Shown: positions 1-8,657, counted from the first letter of the stretch. The stretch is 33,756 nt of DNA from an uncultured bacterium (GCA_902797575.1 CADBTL010000023.1:1-33756), one strand, 5' to 3'. Notes: a model not told the origin generated them from the sequence alone. Numbers and translations are program-made.

Positions 1-1
1 C

Positions 2-595
2 TTTGAAGCTTGCTGTGATTTGACTAAAGAAGGCCACCACATTCAACCTTGGATTATGATACCTCTAATTGGTCATATAAATGAACTTAAGACTGCTAAG
101 GCTACATTAGTTGCTGTTGCAGAACAAGTTATGACAGAAAAGGGTGTAAGAGTTGATTACAAATTTGGTACTATGATTGAAATTCCTCGTGCAGCATTGA
201 CTGCTAAAGAAGTTGCAACAGAAGCTGAATTCTTCTCTTATGGTACTAACGACCTAACTCAAATGACATTCGGTTATTCAAGAGATGATGCTGAAGGTAA
301 GTTCTTAAAGAACTATGTAGAACAAAAGATTTTACCTTCAAACCCATTCATCACTTTAGACCAAAAAGGTGTAGGAAGATTAATCGAAATGTCAATTAAT
401 GAAGGCAAAGAAGTTAATTCTTCTCTTGTTGGCGGCATATGCGGTGAACACGGTGGAGATCCTGACTCTGTTAAGTATGCTCACAAAATCGGACTTAACT
501 ACGTTTCTTGCTCACCATTCCGTATTCCGCAGGCAAAACTTGCAGCAGCTCAAGCTGCAATCGCTTGTCCAAGAAAACAACTTGCTAGTGTATAA
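2..595 (+). CDS. ppdK: Pyruvate phosphate dikinase, C-terminal part (5' end outside window)
   Basis: PPDK interconverts pyruvate + ATP + Pi and phosphoenolpyruvate + AMP + PPi in the cytosol. Only the last 198 or so codons lie here; the frame is open from base 2, so the gene continues upstream of the window. Visible family marks of the C-terminal PEP/pyruvate-binding TIM barrel are 'IMIPLIGH', 'GTMIEIPRAAL', 'FSYGTNDLTQMTFGYSRDD' and 'GGICGEHGGDP', whose Cys is the catalytic acid/base of the family. The stop TAA (593-595) is followed by a rho-independent terminator. In fermenting bacteria the enzyme runs either in PPi-linked glycolysis or toward PEP; the direction cannot be told from sequence. 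Identification is very secure. Confidence 0.96.
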   Translation, partial: FEACCDLTKEGHHIQPWIMIPLIGHINELKTAKATLVAVAEQVMTEKGVRVDYKFGTMIEIPRAALTAKEVATEAEFFSYGTNDLTQMTFGYSRDDAEGKFLKNYVEQKILPSNPFITLDQKGVGRLIEMSINEGKEVNSSLVGGICGEHGGDPDSVKYAHKIGLNYVSCSPFRIPQAKLAAAQAAIACPRKQLASV

Positions 596-615
596 TTGGT
601 AAGAGCATATCTTAT

Positions 616-660
616 AAAAAAGGAGGGATGACTAAAATGTCATCCTTCTTTTTTGTTTTT
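616..660 (+). terminator. Rho-independent terminator of ppdK
   Basis: A seven-base perfect stem GGATGAC (626-632) / GTCATCC (639-645) is extended outward by A-U and G-U pairs (AAAGGAG against TTCTTTT) and runs into a T-rich tract, TTCTTTTTTGTTTTT. It lies about 20 bases after the ppdK stop. Confidence 0.85.
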
Positions 661-967
661 AAATAAGCTGACAAAGGCATTTTATTAAAAAGCCCATTCA
701 CTCCTTGTAAAACAACAACCGGTTTGAGAAATTTATTCTGCATATACAGCTAACAAAAAGAAAAGGCAACTATAATACTTATTTTTAGACATTAAAAGCC
801 GATACACCAAAATCATGAAATGGAAAGCTTTTGCAAAGATTTGTTAATAATTTGGGAGCGAAAAACGAGTGAAAAACGAACCCGTTACTGTAACAATTTT
901 GTAATATTTTCCCAAAAAATATCAATTTTTTTAATCCTAAAATCTTTATAAAAGTAAGGGGATTCAT
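661..967. other. Intergenic region upstream of pgi, with small direct repeats and a palindrome
   Basis: No gene is supported here; the 60-codon minus-strand open frame at 785-967 has no recognisable content. Two copies of GAAAAACGA start 11 bases apart (860-868 and 871-879), about one helical turn, followed by the palindrome GTTAC-T-GTAAC (884-894). These could be regulator sites for pgi. I could not settle on a -35/-10 pair. The last bases hold the pgi ribosome binding site AAGGGG (956-961). Confidence 0.4.
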
Positions 968-2410
968 ATGATTAAGATTTTAACAGAAAAATTACCGGAA
1001 CAATTTTCCTGCCAATCAAATTCAATAGCTCTGTGTAATCAATTGAATATTTTTCCTATGAATGAGCATCAATATCCAACATATGATTATTTTCAACAAA
1101 GCAATAATAATTATGCAGAAAAAAATAGTTCTTCTTTAAATGTAAAATTTTATGGAACGGACTTCGATACTTATAAAGAAAATGTTCCCAGATACATAAA
1201 TCAATTAAGTAGTCGTGTTAATAAAGCAGGGCAGTTTTTAAATTGGGTTAACTTACCACAAGAACAAATGAGCAGAATTAATGAATTTTATAATCTTGCT
1301 GAACAATTTAAAAATAATACTGTAAATAAAAAGTTAGTAATATTAGGTATAGGTGGTTCTAAACACCCTATCGAACATATGCTGTCAATTAATGGTTTGA
1401 ATTTAGATAATAATATTAATTTTTATTCTGACATCGATTCTGCAAGTTTTAATAGACTATTAAAATCATTAAATAATGATATTACAGGTTCAAAATTTTT
1501 AATAGTTTCTAAATCTGGTTCTACTTTTGAAACAAAAGATGGATTTTTAAGAATTAAAAATATGTTAGTTGAAGAATATATGAAAAAAGGACATTCAAAA
1601 GAAGAAGCAGAAAGTTTATCAGAAAAACATTTTATAGCTGTAACAGATTCAGATAGTAATAAAAGCCAACTTAGGAAAACTGCACAAGAACATAATTGGT
1701 TAGGAAATTTAAAAATACATGATGATGTCGGTGGAAGATTTTCTGCATTTGATGACCATGTTCTCTTTACACTTGCATATGCAGGAATGAAAAAGGAAGA
1801 TATGCGAGACATGCTAAAATCAGCACAACAAGCGTCTAAAGAAGCTTTTTTATATGACTTAGAAAAAAATTTAGCTTTAAAAGAAGCTATTTTTTGGGTT
1901 AATGCAAAAAAAATTGGAATTAACAATTACGTGCATCAATATTTTGGTTCTACTTTTAATGATACAGTACAGTGGGAAACACAATTACATAATGAATCTA
2001 TAAAAGATACTAATAAACAAATTGCAAAAATACCTGATGCAATGCACCATTCTGCAGAAGCTCATTTTAACTCTGATAATAAATACGCTTTTGCGCTTAC
2101 TGTTTCTACAGACAAAGGAGAATGTGCTGAAAATAGTGAAAATTATATTAATGCATTAATAAAGTCCTATTCAGAACAAGGACCATTCTTTGTAGAAACT
2201 TTTGATTCAAACGAAACAAGCTTGACACCGGAAGCTGTAGGTAAGCTTGCACAAATGAGAGCTTTTTCAACAGTATATGAAGAAATTGTATCAAAAATAG
2301 AAAATGACCAAAAAATCCCAGATGTTTTAGAGAGTGTTTTACAACCGAACGTTGAAAAATATAAACGAAACTTAAACAATTTATCGGCAGGAAGAATTAC
2401 TACTAAGTAG
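968..2410 (+). CDS. pgi: Glucose-6-phosphate isomerase (divergent)
   Basis: Cytosolic isomerase of glucose-6-phosphate and fructose-6-phosphate, joining glycolysis, gluconeogenesis and glycogen turnover. The 480-residue product has two sugar-isomerase (SIS) lobes: 'VILGIGGSKHPIEHML' and 'FLIVSKSGSTFET' in the first, then 'DVGGRFSAFDDHVLF', a 'QLHNES' segment matching the family's QLxxES with the catalytic Glu, 'MHHSAEAHF', and 'GPFFVETFDSNETSLTPEAVGKL'. The usual follow-on of the first signature (GGRFS-x-x-S/T-P-x-G) is replaced by AFDDHV, and the FDQxGVExxK signature is not recognisable, so this is a divergent member. The first ~60 residues are low-complexity, Asn/Gln-rich. Start chosen because AAGGGG lies six bases upstream of the ATG. 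It may stand alone as a transcript. Confidence 0.85.
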   Translation: MIKILTEKLPEQFSCQSNSIALCNQLNIFPMNEHQYPTYDYFQQSNNNYAEKNSSSLNVKFYGTDFDTYKENVPRYINQLSSRVNKAGQFLNWVNLPQEQMSRINEFYNLAEQFKNNTVNKKLVILGIGGSKHPIEHMLSINGLNLDNNINFYSDIDSASFNRLLKSLNNDITGSKFLIVSKSGSTFETKDGFLRIKNMLVEEYMKKGHSKEEAESLSEKHFIAVTDSDSNKSQLRKTAQEHNWLGNLKIHDDVGGRFSAFDDHVLFTLAYAGMKKEDMRDMLKSAQQASKEAFLYDLEKNLALKEAIFWVNAKKIGINNYVHQYFGSTFNDTVQWETQLHNESIKDTNKQIAKIPDAMHHSAEAHFNSDNKYAFALTVSTDKGECAENSENYINALIKSYSEQGPFFVETFDSNETSLTPEAVGKLAQMRAFSTVYEEIVSKIENDQKIPDVLESVLQPNVEKYKRNLNNLSAGRITTK

Positions 2411-2751
2411 CTTGCAAAATAAGGAGCACTTTTGCAGGGATAAATGAATATTTCAAAACACTTGTGTAAAAGAACAGTCTGTTTAAGTATTTTAAACAGA
2501 AAGGCTGAGAATTCTGTTGCTCAGAAAACAGTATCAGGCTATTACATTTATGTTTTATTTAAGATATCTTCAAAATACCATATACCTTGACGAAGCCAAG
2601 TTTCTATTTGCTTGGAGCATCTTTTATTCAATTGTAATTGCTTTAATAATATGTGAATGAATTGAGAACAAGAGCAAGAAAAAGCATTAATAATGATAAT
2701 TTATGCTAACATGCTGAAAGTCTTGCTATTTTATTGAAAGTTAAACTGGAA
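2411..2751. other. Intergenic region between convergent genes, with hairpins
   Basis: No coding frame is supported. A nine-base perfect stem TCTGTTTAA (2478-2486) / TTAAACAGA (2492-2500) with a five-base loop lies 70 bases after pgi, but no T-run follows it on the plus strand. Shorter inverted pairs follow: CTGAG/CTCAG at about 2505-2523 and CCAAG/CTTGG at about 2606-2625. The far end holds a likely minus-strand terminator for the GH57 gene (2674-2707). The stretch could be 3' UTR structure or a small RNA; nothing decides this. Confidence 0.4.
2674..2707 (-). terminator. Probable terminator of the GH57 operon
   Basis: Read on the minus strand: AGCAT (2707-2703), one mismatch, AAT, a short loop, ATT, mismatch, ATGCT (2687-2683), then TTTTTCTT. 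The stem is interrupted, but the U-tract is good and it lies about 45 bases beyond the GH57 stop codon. Confidence 0.5.
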
Positions 2752-5256
2752 TTATGATTTTTTACTTACTAATGCTCTATCAAATGCATTTTTGTAATAA
2801 TCCATATTGATATTTAAGTTTTCACCTATATCAAAAAGCATAATCAACAAATCTTTATCTGCTTGACAGTTAATATTATGGATAAGTTCTTCTAAGTTTG
2901 TTACAATCTTTGAAAAGAAGTAACTCTGCGCCTCAGCTATATCAACTTCTATTTCCAGTTTAGAAATACAATCAAGTAATTCTAATGTTGCATCAACTTG
3001 CTGAATATCTAATGCATAAGATAATCTGTTGATATTTTGCGCAATTTTTTTACTAAACACTTTTGCTGTCGGATGTTTATCAATCTCAACGCCTATTCTT
3101 TTTGCTTCAAAATTAATATCAGATGCTTGTTGAATTATATCAGGATCTATAAAACCCTTTGTACTGGAGAATAATTCATTAAATTGTTTCGTTAAAACAT
3201 ATTGCGCTGAGATTTTGAATTCCTCAGGAATAGCTAAACCCAGCCCCTGCATTTGATAAATAGATCCTTTTCCTTCTGCATACATAGATTCGTACGTATT
3301 TGAGAATATTTGAAGTTTACCTTTTAACATTGTTTGAAGAATTTTTCTGCGCTCTTCTATAAATATATCTTTGAGTGTGAAATATTCTTTTCCGTAGCAA
3401 CTGTCAATCTTTCTGATAATCTCTGTCAATGGTGAAACAAGAAAAGTTCTTACTAATTCTTTTTTTATATCCACAAAATTATCTGAATATTCTTTTATTG
3501 CACAATGGAAATCTCCTCCGGAGAATTGCAATAAAGTAAACATCATATTTGATTTTTCTTGAGTTACCATTGATTCAACTTCAATATGACCAATAACTAA
3601 TTTAGAATCACCCTTTTTAATTTCTTTATAAGATTTTTTTCTTATTTTATAACAATATACGGATTCTTCTTCTTCAATATCTTGATATAAAGACGAAATT
3701 GCCCACAAACAGACAATTTGTTTCGGTGTAACAACTGACGGTTTTACGAATCTTTCATACACATCTTTACCGGTTCCAAATTCAGGAATATTACTCTTTG
3801 CTTCACTTAATATCTCAAGAAAAGGCGTTTCTAAATCTTTTTTGACAAATGATTTTGCTAGCTGCATTACACGAGCTGCATATTTCATTATTTGAACTGT
3901 TTCTATACCGGATATTTCAGAGAAAAACCACCCGCAGCTCGTATACATTAACATTGCTTCTCTTTGAATTTCCAGAAGTTCCATCGCTTTTACTTTTTGT
4001 TCATCATTTAAATCCTCTAAAAAGTATTCATCTTGAAAAGCTTTTACTGAAACAGAGCTTCTGTCTAAAATAACATTAATATAATTATTTCTTGCTTCTT
4101 CAGGATTATGAAAATATTTCTTTGCTTGTTTACTATATACAGCAACCATCTCATCTCTTAGAAAATCAAGAGCTTGTCTTAAAGGTTTTCTCCATTTTTG
4201 GTTCCATCCGGGGTGTCCTCCGGTAGAACATCCGCAATCATCGCTCCATCTTCCCACACCATGAAAACAGCTCCATGAAGAAACAGGCTTTATTTCAACT
4301 TCCCAATTACTCCTGTATTTTTCCAGATATTCCGCATAATTTGTTATAATAAATCCGGAATCCTGCACCTTTAATTTAATTGCATAAGATAACGCCATGT
4401 CTCCGAATTTTGTATGGTGTCCATAACTTTCTCCATCCGTTGCAATATTAATAAGCTGCGGATAATTTCTGTCCTTAGATACGCCGTCTTTTAGACGATT
4501 AACAAACTTATTCCCGTCTTTTAACAATTCATCAAATGCAACTGAACGAGAGATTGCACCATCATAAAAGAACAAATCAATATATTTACCGGGTGCAGAT
4601 TTTATATAATATCTATAAGACCTTGCTGGGTCAATATTTCCCCAACTTACATCTTGCCAATTATTTTCACCCTCTTTTCTTATACTCTGAGCTTGATAAG
4701 GAGAGAGTATAGTAAATTTAATATCATTTTCTACTAAAACTCTGAGAGTATCATCATCCACTGCTGTTTCTGCAAGCCACATACCTTCAGGCTTACGTCC
4801 AAAACGGTATTCAAAATCCTTTATACCCCATTTTACTTGGGTCTGTTTATCTCTTTCCGAAGCCAAAGGCATAATCATATGATTATAAACCTGAGCAATA
4901 GCATTCCCATGTCCGCCATGCATTTTTCTGGAATTTATATCAGCTTTAATTACTCTTTCATAAGCAAGCGGGGCAAATTCTTCCATCCACGAAAGCAGGG
5001 TAGGACCAAAATTATAACTTATATATTCGTAGTTATTAACTACGTTCAGTATTTTATTATCAGATGTAACAATTTTTGATACGGAATTCGGATTATAACA
5101 TTCGGCATTAATCCTTTCATTCCAATCATGAAAAGGATGAGCACTATCCTGCTCTTCAATAGCCTCAAGCCAAGGATTTTCTCTTGGTGGCTGATAAAAG
5201 TGTCCGTGAATCGTTAAAAATACTTTATCTTTGTCGTTATTCGTTAATTCCGTCAT
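2752..5256 (-). CDS. Glycoside hydrolase family 57 protein with DUF3536-type C-terminal region
   Basis: An 834-residue cytosolic protein with no signal peptide. GH57 enzymes are retaining alpha-glucan hydrolases or transferases (amylase, 4-alpha-glucanotransferase, branching enzyme). Conserved regions visible: 'HGHFYQPP' (from residue 17), 'GMWLAETA' with the expected nucleophile Glu163, and 'NIATDGESYGHH' with the expected acid/base Asp274. 'WSCFHGVGRWSDDCGC' follows the catalytic part. The long C-terminal half matches the overall plan of GH57/DUF3536 proteins known from cyanobacteria; its role is not established. The gene begins 15 bases after the stop of the secreted-protein gene at 5272-5781, so the two are probably one operon. 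Glycogen or another storage glucan is the likely substrate; this is inferred from the family. Confidence 0.87.
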   Translation of the reverse strand: MTELTNNDKDKVFLTIHGHFYQPPRENPWLEAIEEQDSAHPFHDWNERINAECYNPNSVSKIVTSDNKILNVVNNYEYISYNFGPTLLSWMEEFAPLAYERVIKADINSRKMHGGHGNAIAQVYNHMIMPLASERDKQTQVKWGIKDFEYRFGRKPEGMWLAETAVDDDTLRVLVENDIKFTILSPYQAQSIRKEGENNWQDVSWGNIDPARSYRYYIKSAPGKYIDLFFYDGAISRSVAFDELLKDGNKFVNRLKDGVSKDRNYPQLINIATDGESYGHHTKFGDMALSYAIKLKVQDSGFIITNYAEYLEKYRSNWEVEIKPVSSWSCFHGVGRWSDDCGCSTGGHPGWNQKWRKPLRQALDFLRDEMVAVYSKQAKKYFHNPEEARNNYINVILDRSSVSVKAFQDEYFLEDLNDEQKVKAMELLEIQREAMLMYTSCGWFFSEISGIETVQIMKYAARVMQLAKSFVKKDLETPFLEILSEAKSNIPEFGTGKDVYERFVKPSVVTPKQIVCLWAISSLYQDIEEEESVYCYKIRKKSYKEIKKGDSKLVIGHIEVESMVTQEKSNMMFTLLQFSGGDFHCAIKEYSDNFVDIKKELVRTFLVSPLTEIIRKIDSCYGKEYFTLKDIFIEERRKILQTMLKGKLQIFSNTYESMYAEGKGSIYQMQGLGLAIPEEFKISAQYVLTKQFNELFSSTKGFIDPDIIQQASDINFEAKRIGVEIDKHPTAKVFSKKIAQNINRLSYALDIQQVDATLELLDCISKLEIEVDIAEAQSYFFSKIVTNLEELIHNINCQADKDLLIMLFDIGENLNINMDYYKNAFDRALVSKKS

Positions 5257-5271
5257 ATAATCCTCACAGAT

Positions 5272-5781
5272 TTAATTTTTACTATTATTTTTCTCTTCAG
5301 GGGCTTTTTTAGTGATTTTTAATTCTTTTACATCCACCCATGCATCACCTAGTGCGTCAGAAAAAACAGTACCTTTAATCTCTATTTCATCATTTGTTTT
5401 TAAATCAATAAACTTTTCTGCGGTTGTTCTTTTTAAGAAAAGCTTCATCTCGGATAATGGAATATTAAAACTTGTGTCTTCTCTTTTTATAAGAAATGAT
5501 ATGTATTCTTCCGCAGATCTCATAGCCGGTTTATAATCCAACCCTAGGGTTGAAAATTTATCAAATTTTGCTTCCATGATAACAGATTTGTTTAAGTACG
5601 TACTTGGTGAATTAACAACTGTGAGCGGTTTCACATAAATTCCTTGTAATGCTTGAACTTGCTGGTTTACAGGAGTTTTTAAAGCTGTTTCAGCCTCAGC
5701 TTGATAAATACTGCTTGTAGTTAGCAACCCTGCAGTTAATGCTATTAATAAAAATGATTTTATATATTTTATATGCTTCAT
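5272..5781 (-). CDS. Secreted/periplasmic hypothetical protein, OB-fold-like
   Basis: A 169-residue protein with a clear signal peptide: Lys-rich start, hydrophobic core 'SFLLIALTAGLL', probable cleavage near 'YQAEAE' at about residue 30. The mature part has 'YLNKSVIMEAKFDKFSTLG', 'YISFLIKRED' and 'LKTNDEIEIKGTVFSDALGDAWVDVKEL', an alternation of strands with a late 'G-x-V-...-W-V-D-V' typical of small OB-fold proteins. I cannot assign a named family. The tail is Lys/Glu-rich. Start supported by AGAGGG eight bases upstream and by a good promoter. It is first gene of a probable two-gene operon with the GH57 enzyme, although one product is exported and the other is cytosolic. Confidence 0.7.
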   Translation of the reverse strand: MKHIKYIKSFLLIALTAGLLTTSSIYQAEAETALKTPVNQQVQALQGIYVKPLTVVNSPSTYLNKSVIMEAKFDKFSTLGLDYKPAMRSAEEYISFLIKREDTSFNIPLSEMKLFLKRTTAEKFIDLKTNDEIEIKGTVFSDALGDAWVDVKELKITKKAPEEKNNSKN

Positions 5782-5805
5782 AATACTAACCCTCTTCTTT
5801 CTAGT

Positions 5806-5834
5806 ATATTAACATGTATTTTACACAGTGACAA
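5806..5834 (-). promoter_or_regulatory. Sigma70-type promoter of the secreted-protein/GH57 operon
   Basis: On the minus strand, TTGTCA (5834-5829), a 17-base spacer, then TAATAT (5811-5806), with the ATG about 25 bases downstream. Spacing and hexamers are near consensus. Confidence 0.75.
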
Positions 5835-6005
5835 CTTTTATCAGGGGTAAATTGATTAAAAATATATCTATTCTTTTTGTTACAAAATTTTGAAAAGAAA
5901 TACATAAATTATGGGGGCATAAATATAAATGTTCAAGTGTTTAATTGTTATTTATTATTAATTATTTTACAAATTCATTATATGATTAGCAAAAGAGGTG
6001 TATTT

Positions 6006-6980
6006 ATGGAAAAAAATTGTTTAAATTGCAACAACGTAAGAAAAGTTGTGATAATTGGAGCAGGATTTGTAGGAGCTGCATCTGCATTTTGTATTATGCA
6101 ATCCGGCTTATTTTCTGAAATTGTCCTGATTGATTCCGATAAAGCCAAAGCAGAAGGTGAGGCACTTGATATCAGTCACGGAGTTACTTTTGCAAAACCG
6201 ACAAAAATATATGCAGGAGATTATGACGATATAGACAATGCAACGCTCATAATAATTACAGCAGGTGCGAACCAAAAAGAAGGTGAAACAAGACTTGATT
6301 TAGTAAAGAAAAATATATCAATATTTAAATCCATAATGCCTGAGATAAAAAACAGAAAATTTGATGGAATTTTGTTAATTGTATCTAATCCTGTAGATAT
6401 ACTTACTACTGTAGCATTAAAATTATCAGGGCTTAGCGAAAAGAAGGTAATAGGTTCAGGGACCGTTCTTGATACAGCAAGACTTAAGTATGAATTGGGA
6501 AACCTCTTAAACGTTGACTCAAGAAGTGTCCACGCTTTTATAATTGGTGAGCATGGTGATTCAGAAATTGCAGTATGGTCATCTGCAAATATTTCAGGCA
6601 TACCGCTAAAAACTTTCTATAAAATGCGTGAACATTGCAATTATGATGAAGATATGCAAAAAATTGCTGATGACGTTAAAAACAGTGCATACAAAATTAT
6701 TGATAAAAAACACGCAACGTATTACGGAATCGCAATGTCAGTAAAACGTATCTGTGAAGCAATCGTAAGAGACGAAAAATCTATAATGCCAATATCTTCC
6801 ATAATGCATGGAGAATACAATATAGAAGGAATCTCTCTTAGCATGCCTGCAATAGTAGGCAAAGACGGAGTCGAAACGCATGTCCCGATACAATTAAATA
6901 AGATTGAAACAGAAAGTCTTAAGCATTCAGCAAACACTCTTTGCGATATTTTAGTACAAAATGGAATAATAATTAGCTAA
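6006..6980 (+). CDS. ldh: L-lactate dehydrogenase
   Basis: NADH-dependent reduction of pyruvate to L-lactate in the cytosol, regenerating NAD+ in fermentation. 324 residues, the normal LDH length. Rossmann motif 'GAGFVG' (18-23), NAD-binding 'VLIDSD', mobile loop 'GANQKEGETR' with Gln90 at the substrate-specificity position (Gln marks lactate, Arg would mark malate dehydrogenase), 'SNPVD', 'DTARL' with the substrate-binding Arg159, and 'IGEHGDSE' with the catalytic His183. The open frame extends 43 codons upstream, but I chose ATG 6006 because AAAGAGGTG lies just before it and the canonical N-terminus begins there. It heads a run of same-strand genes; the 225-base gap to the divergent operon must carry its promoter, which I could not fix with confidence. 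Confidence 0.92.
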   Translation: MEKNCLNCNNVRKVVIIGAGFVGAASAFCIMQSGLFSEIVLIDSDKAKAEGEALDISHGVTFAKPTKIYAGDYDDIDNATLIIITAGANQKEGETRLDLVKKNISIFKSIMPEIKNRKFDGILLIVSNPVDILTTVALKLSGLSEKKVIGSGTVLDTARLKYELGNLLNVDSRSVHAFIIGEHGDSEIAVWSSANISGIPLKTFYKMREHCNYDEDMQKIADDVKNSAYKIIDKKHATYYGIAMSVKRICEAIVRDEKSIMPISSIMHGEYNIEGISLSMPAIVGKDGVETHVPIQLNKIETESLKHSANTLCDILVQNGIIIS

Positions 6981-7008
6981 TGAATTATATTTATTATAAA
7001 ATCAAATT

Positions 7009-7704
7009 ATGAAAGGTATAATATTTGATTTTAACGGAACTCTCTATTGGGATTCAAAACTACATTATGATGCATGGCGAGAATATTCGGCAATGCTCAG
7101 AGAAACCCCTTTTACAGATGATGAGATGCGTGAAAAAATGTTTGGACATACTAATGCTGACATTATAGAATATCTTATCGGCAAAAAACCTTCTCAAGAA
7201 ATTGTTGAAAAATATGGAAAAGAAAAAGAAGCTGTATACCGCAAGCGATGTCTTTTGAATCCTGATGAATTTAAGCTGGCCCCAGGAGCAGTTGAACTGC
7301 TTGAATATCTAAAAGAAAATAATATTCCAAGAACAATTGCAACAATGTCTGAATGGGACAATGTCGAATTTTATATAAAAGAATTCCATCTTGAAAAATG
7401 GTTTGACATAAAAAAAATAGTATATTCTGATGGAATAATTCCGGGCAAACCTGCTCCGGATATATTTCAAATTGCAGCAGACAAAATCGGCTTAAATACA
7501 AGAGATTGCATAGTTGTTGAAGATGCAATTGCGGGTATTAACTCAGCTAAAAACGCAGGAATTGGAAAAATTATTGCTATAGCGTCTTTAGAACCAATCG
7601 AATTTTACAAAAAAATTGATGGAATAAGCGGTATAATAAAAGATTTTTATGAGTTTGACAAGAATCTGTTTGAAAAAACAAATACCGTTAGTGTTGTTAA
7701 ATAG
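7009..7704 (+). CDS. HAD-superfamily hydrolase (beta-phosphoglucomutase-like subfamily)
   Basis: A 231-residue cytosolic HAD protein with an alpha-helical cap between motifs I and II. Motif I 'FDFNGTL' has the nucleophile Asp7 but Asn9 where most HAD phosphatases have a second Asp that acts as acid/base. Motif II is 'TIATMSE' (Thr112), motif III the Lys of 'PGKPAPDIF' (Lys147), motif IV 'VVEDAIAG' (Glu171, Asp172). 'GKPAPDIF' and 'EDAxAGI' are typical of the beta-PGM/phosphoglycolate phosphatase branch. The substrate cannot be told; a sugar phosphate is likely from the family. The ATG lies 28 bases after ldh without an obvious Shine-Dalgarno. Its stop overlaps the ribosome binding site of the next gene, so these two are co-transcribed. 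Confidence 0.85.
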   Translation: MKGIIFDFNGTLYWDSKLHYDAWREYSAMLRETPFTDDEMREKMFGHTNADIIEYLIGKKPSQEIVEKYGKEKEAVYRKRCLLNPDEFKLAPGAVELLEYLKENNIPRTIATMSEWDNVEFYIKEFHLEKWFDIKKIVYSDGIIPGKPAPDIFQIAADKIGLNTRDCIVVEDAIAGINSAKNAGIGKIIAIASLEPIEFYKKIDGISGIIKDFYEFDKNLFEKTNTVSVVK

Positions 7705-7715
7705 GAGAGATATTG

Positions 7716-8657
7716 ATGAAAACTGTTTTAGTAACAGGCGCAGGTGGATTTATTGGCTTAAATGTTGTAAAAAAATATTCCGAATATGGCTGGAAAGTGT
7801 TCGCTCTCGTTCATCATAATATTCCAAATGAGCTTTATAATATGGCTAATGTAGAAGTTGTTATTGGTGATGTAACAGATTCTGAATTTATGTCATCTTT
7901 TAATGGTAAAGTTGATATAATTGCGCATGTTGCAGGTTTAGCTAAAGATATCGGGGATGAGAAAAAGTTTATAATGCTAAATTATGAACCCATTAAATTT
8001 TTATCTAAACTGCCGAAAGAAAAACTTGTGTATGTTTCATCAAGCGATGTATATGGGATAAAAGACCATTTTAATGCAGATGAAAATACTCCAATGATTG
8101 AATTTCCAAAGAACCCATATCCGAGATATAAAATAAAATCCGAACATTGGCTTAGAGAAAATTGTAATAAAAAATATGTTATTATACGTCCGGCAGCAGT
8201 TTGGGGTACAGGAGATAAGACAATAGAAAATAGAGTTGTCGAATTTTTAAAAGCATCTCCATACATTGTTCACTTTGGAAAATGGCGAGGACAAAACAGA
8301 TGGCCGCTTGCCAACGTGGATAATGTTGCAAAAACAATTGTTGCTGTAAGTGAAACCAATAGATTCGATAACGAAGCAATTACGATTATTGACTCTGATA
8401 AGACCACCATAGATGATTATTACAGGAATATAGCTAAAAAATATTTACCAGATAAAACTTTTAAAAATATCTACTTGCCATTATGGTTTGGCAAACTTAT
8501 CGGACTTATATCAACTGTTTTATCAAATATACTCAAACTAAAAGAACCTATTTTTGATCCAACTTTCTATGCTGTTCATCACGTAAGCTCAAATTTAGAT
8601 TTTTCCTCTGATAAAATGATAGAAGCTATAAGTACACTGGAAAAAATTTGTTCATAA
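7716..8657 (+). CDS. NAD(P)-dependent epimerase/dehydratase (extended SDR)
   Basis: Cytosolic extended short-chain dehydrogenase/reductase, the family of nucleotide-sugar epimerases and dehydratases. It shows the N-terminal 'VTGAGGFIG' cofactor loop, 'GDVTD', 'AHVAG', 'YVSSSDVYG' with the catalytic Ser, 'YPRYK' fitting YxxxK, then 'IRPAAVWGTGD' and 'WPLANVDNVAKTI' as in NDP-sugar 4-epimerases. 313 residues is normal. I use ATG 7716 rather than TTG 7713 because AGGAGAG (7703-7709) is then six bases away. The stop of the HAD gene lies within this ribosome binding region, so translation is probably coupled. A lipid- or cell-wall-sugar role is possible, but the substrate is unknown. Its stop overlaps the likely bioB promoter. 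Confidence 0.85.
   Translation: MKTVLVTGAGGFIGLNVVKKYSEYGWKVFALVHHNIPNELYNMANVEVVIGDVTDSEFMSSFNGKVDIIAHVAGLAKDIGDEKKFIMLNYEPIKFLSKLPKEKLVYVSSSDVYGIKDHFNADENTPMIEFPKNPYPRYKIKSEHWLRENCNKKYVIIRPAAVWGTGDKTIENRVVEFLKASPYIVHFGKWRGQNRWPLANVDNVAKTIVAVSETNRFDNEAITIIDSDKTTIDDYYRNIAKKYLPDKTFKNIYLPLWFGKLIGLISTVLSNILKLKEPIFDPTFYAVHHVSSNLDFSSDKMIEAISTLEKICS

Noticed and set aside
785-967. 60-codon minus-strand open frame upstream of pgi
   Set aside because: No ribosome binding site, no recognisable content, and it lies over the region that must hold the pgi promoter.
1423-1926. 167-codon minus-strand frame inside pgi
   Set aside because: Ser/Phe/Leu-rich shadow of the pgi coding strand; the pgi product is clearly recognisable.
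5877-6005. 43-codon N-terminal extension of L-lactate dehydrogenase
   Set aside because: The extra residues are unlike LDH, and AAAGAGGTG stands directly before the internal ATG at 6006.
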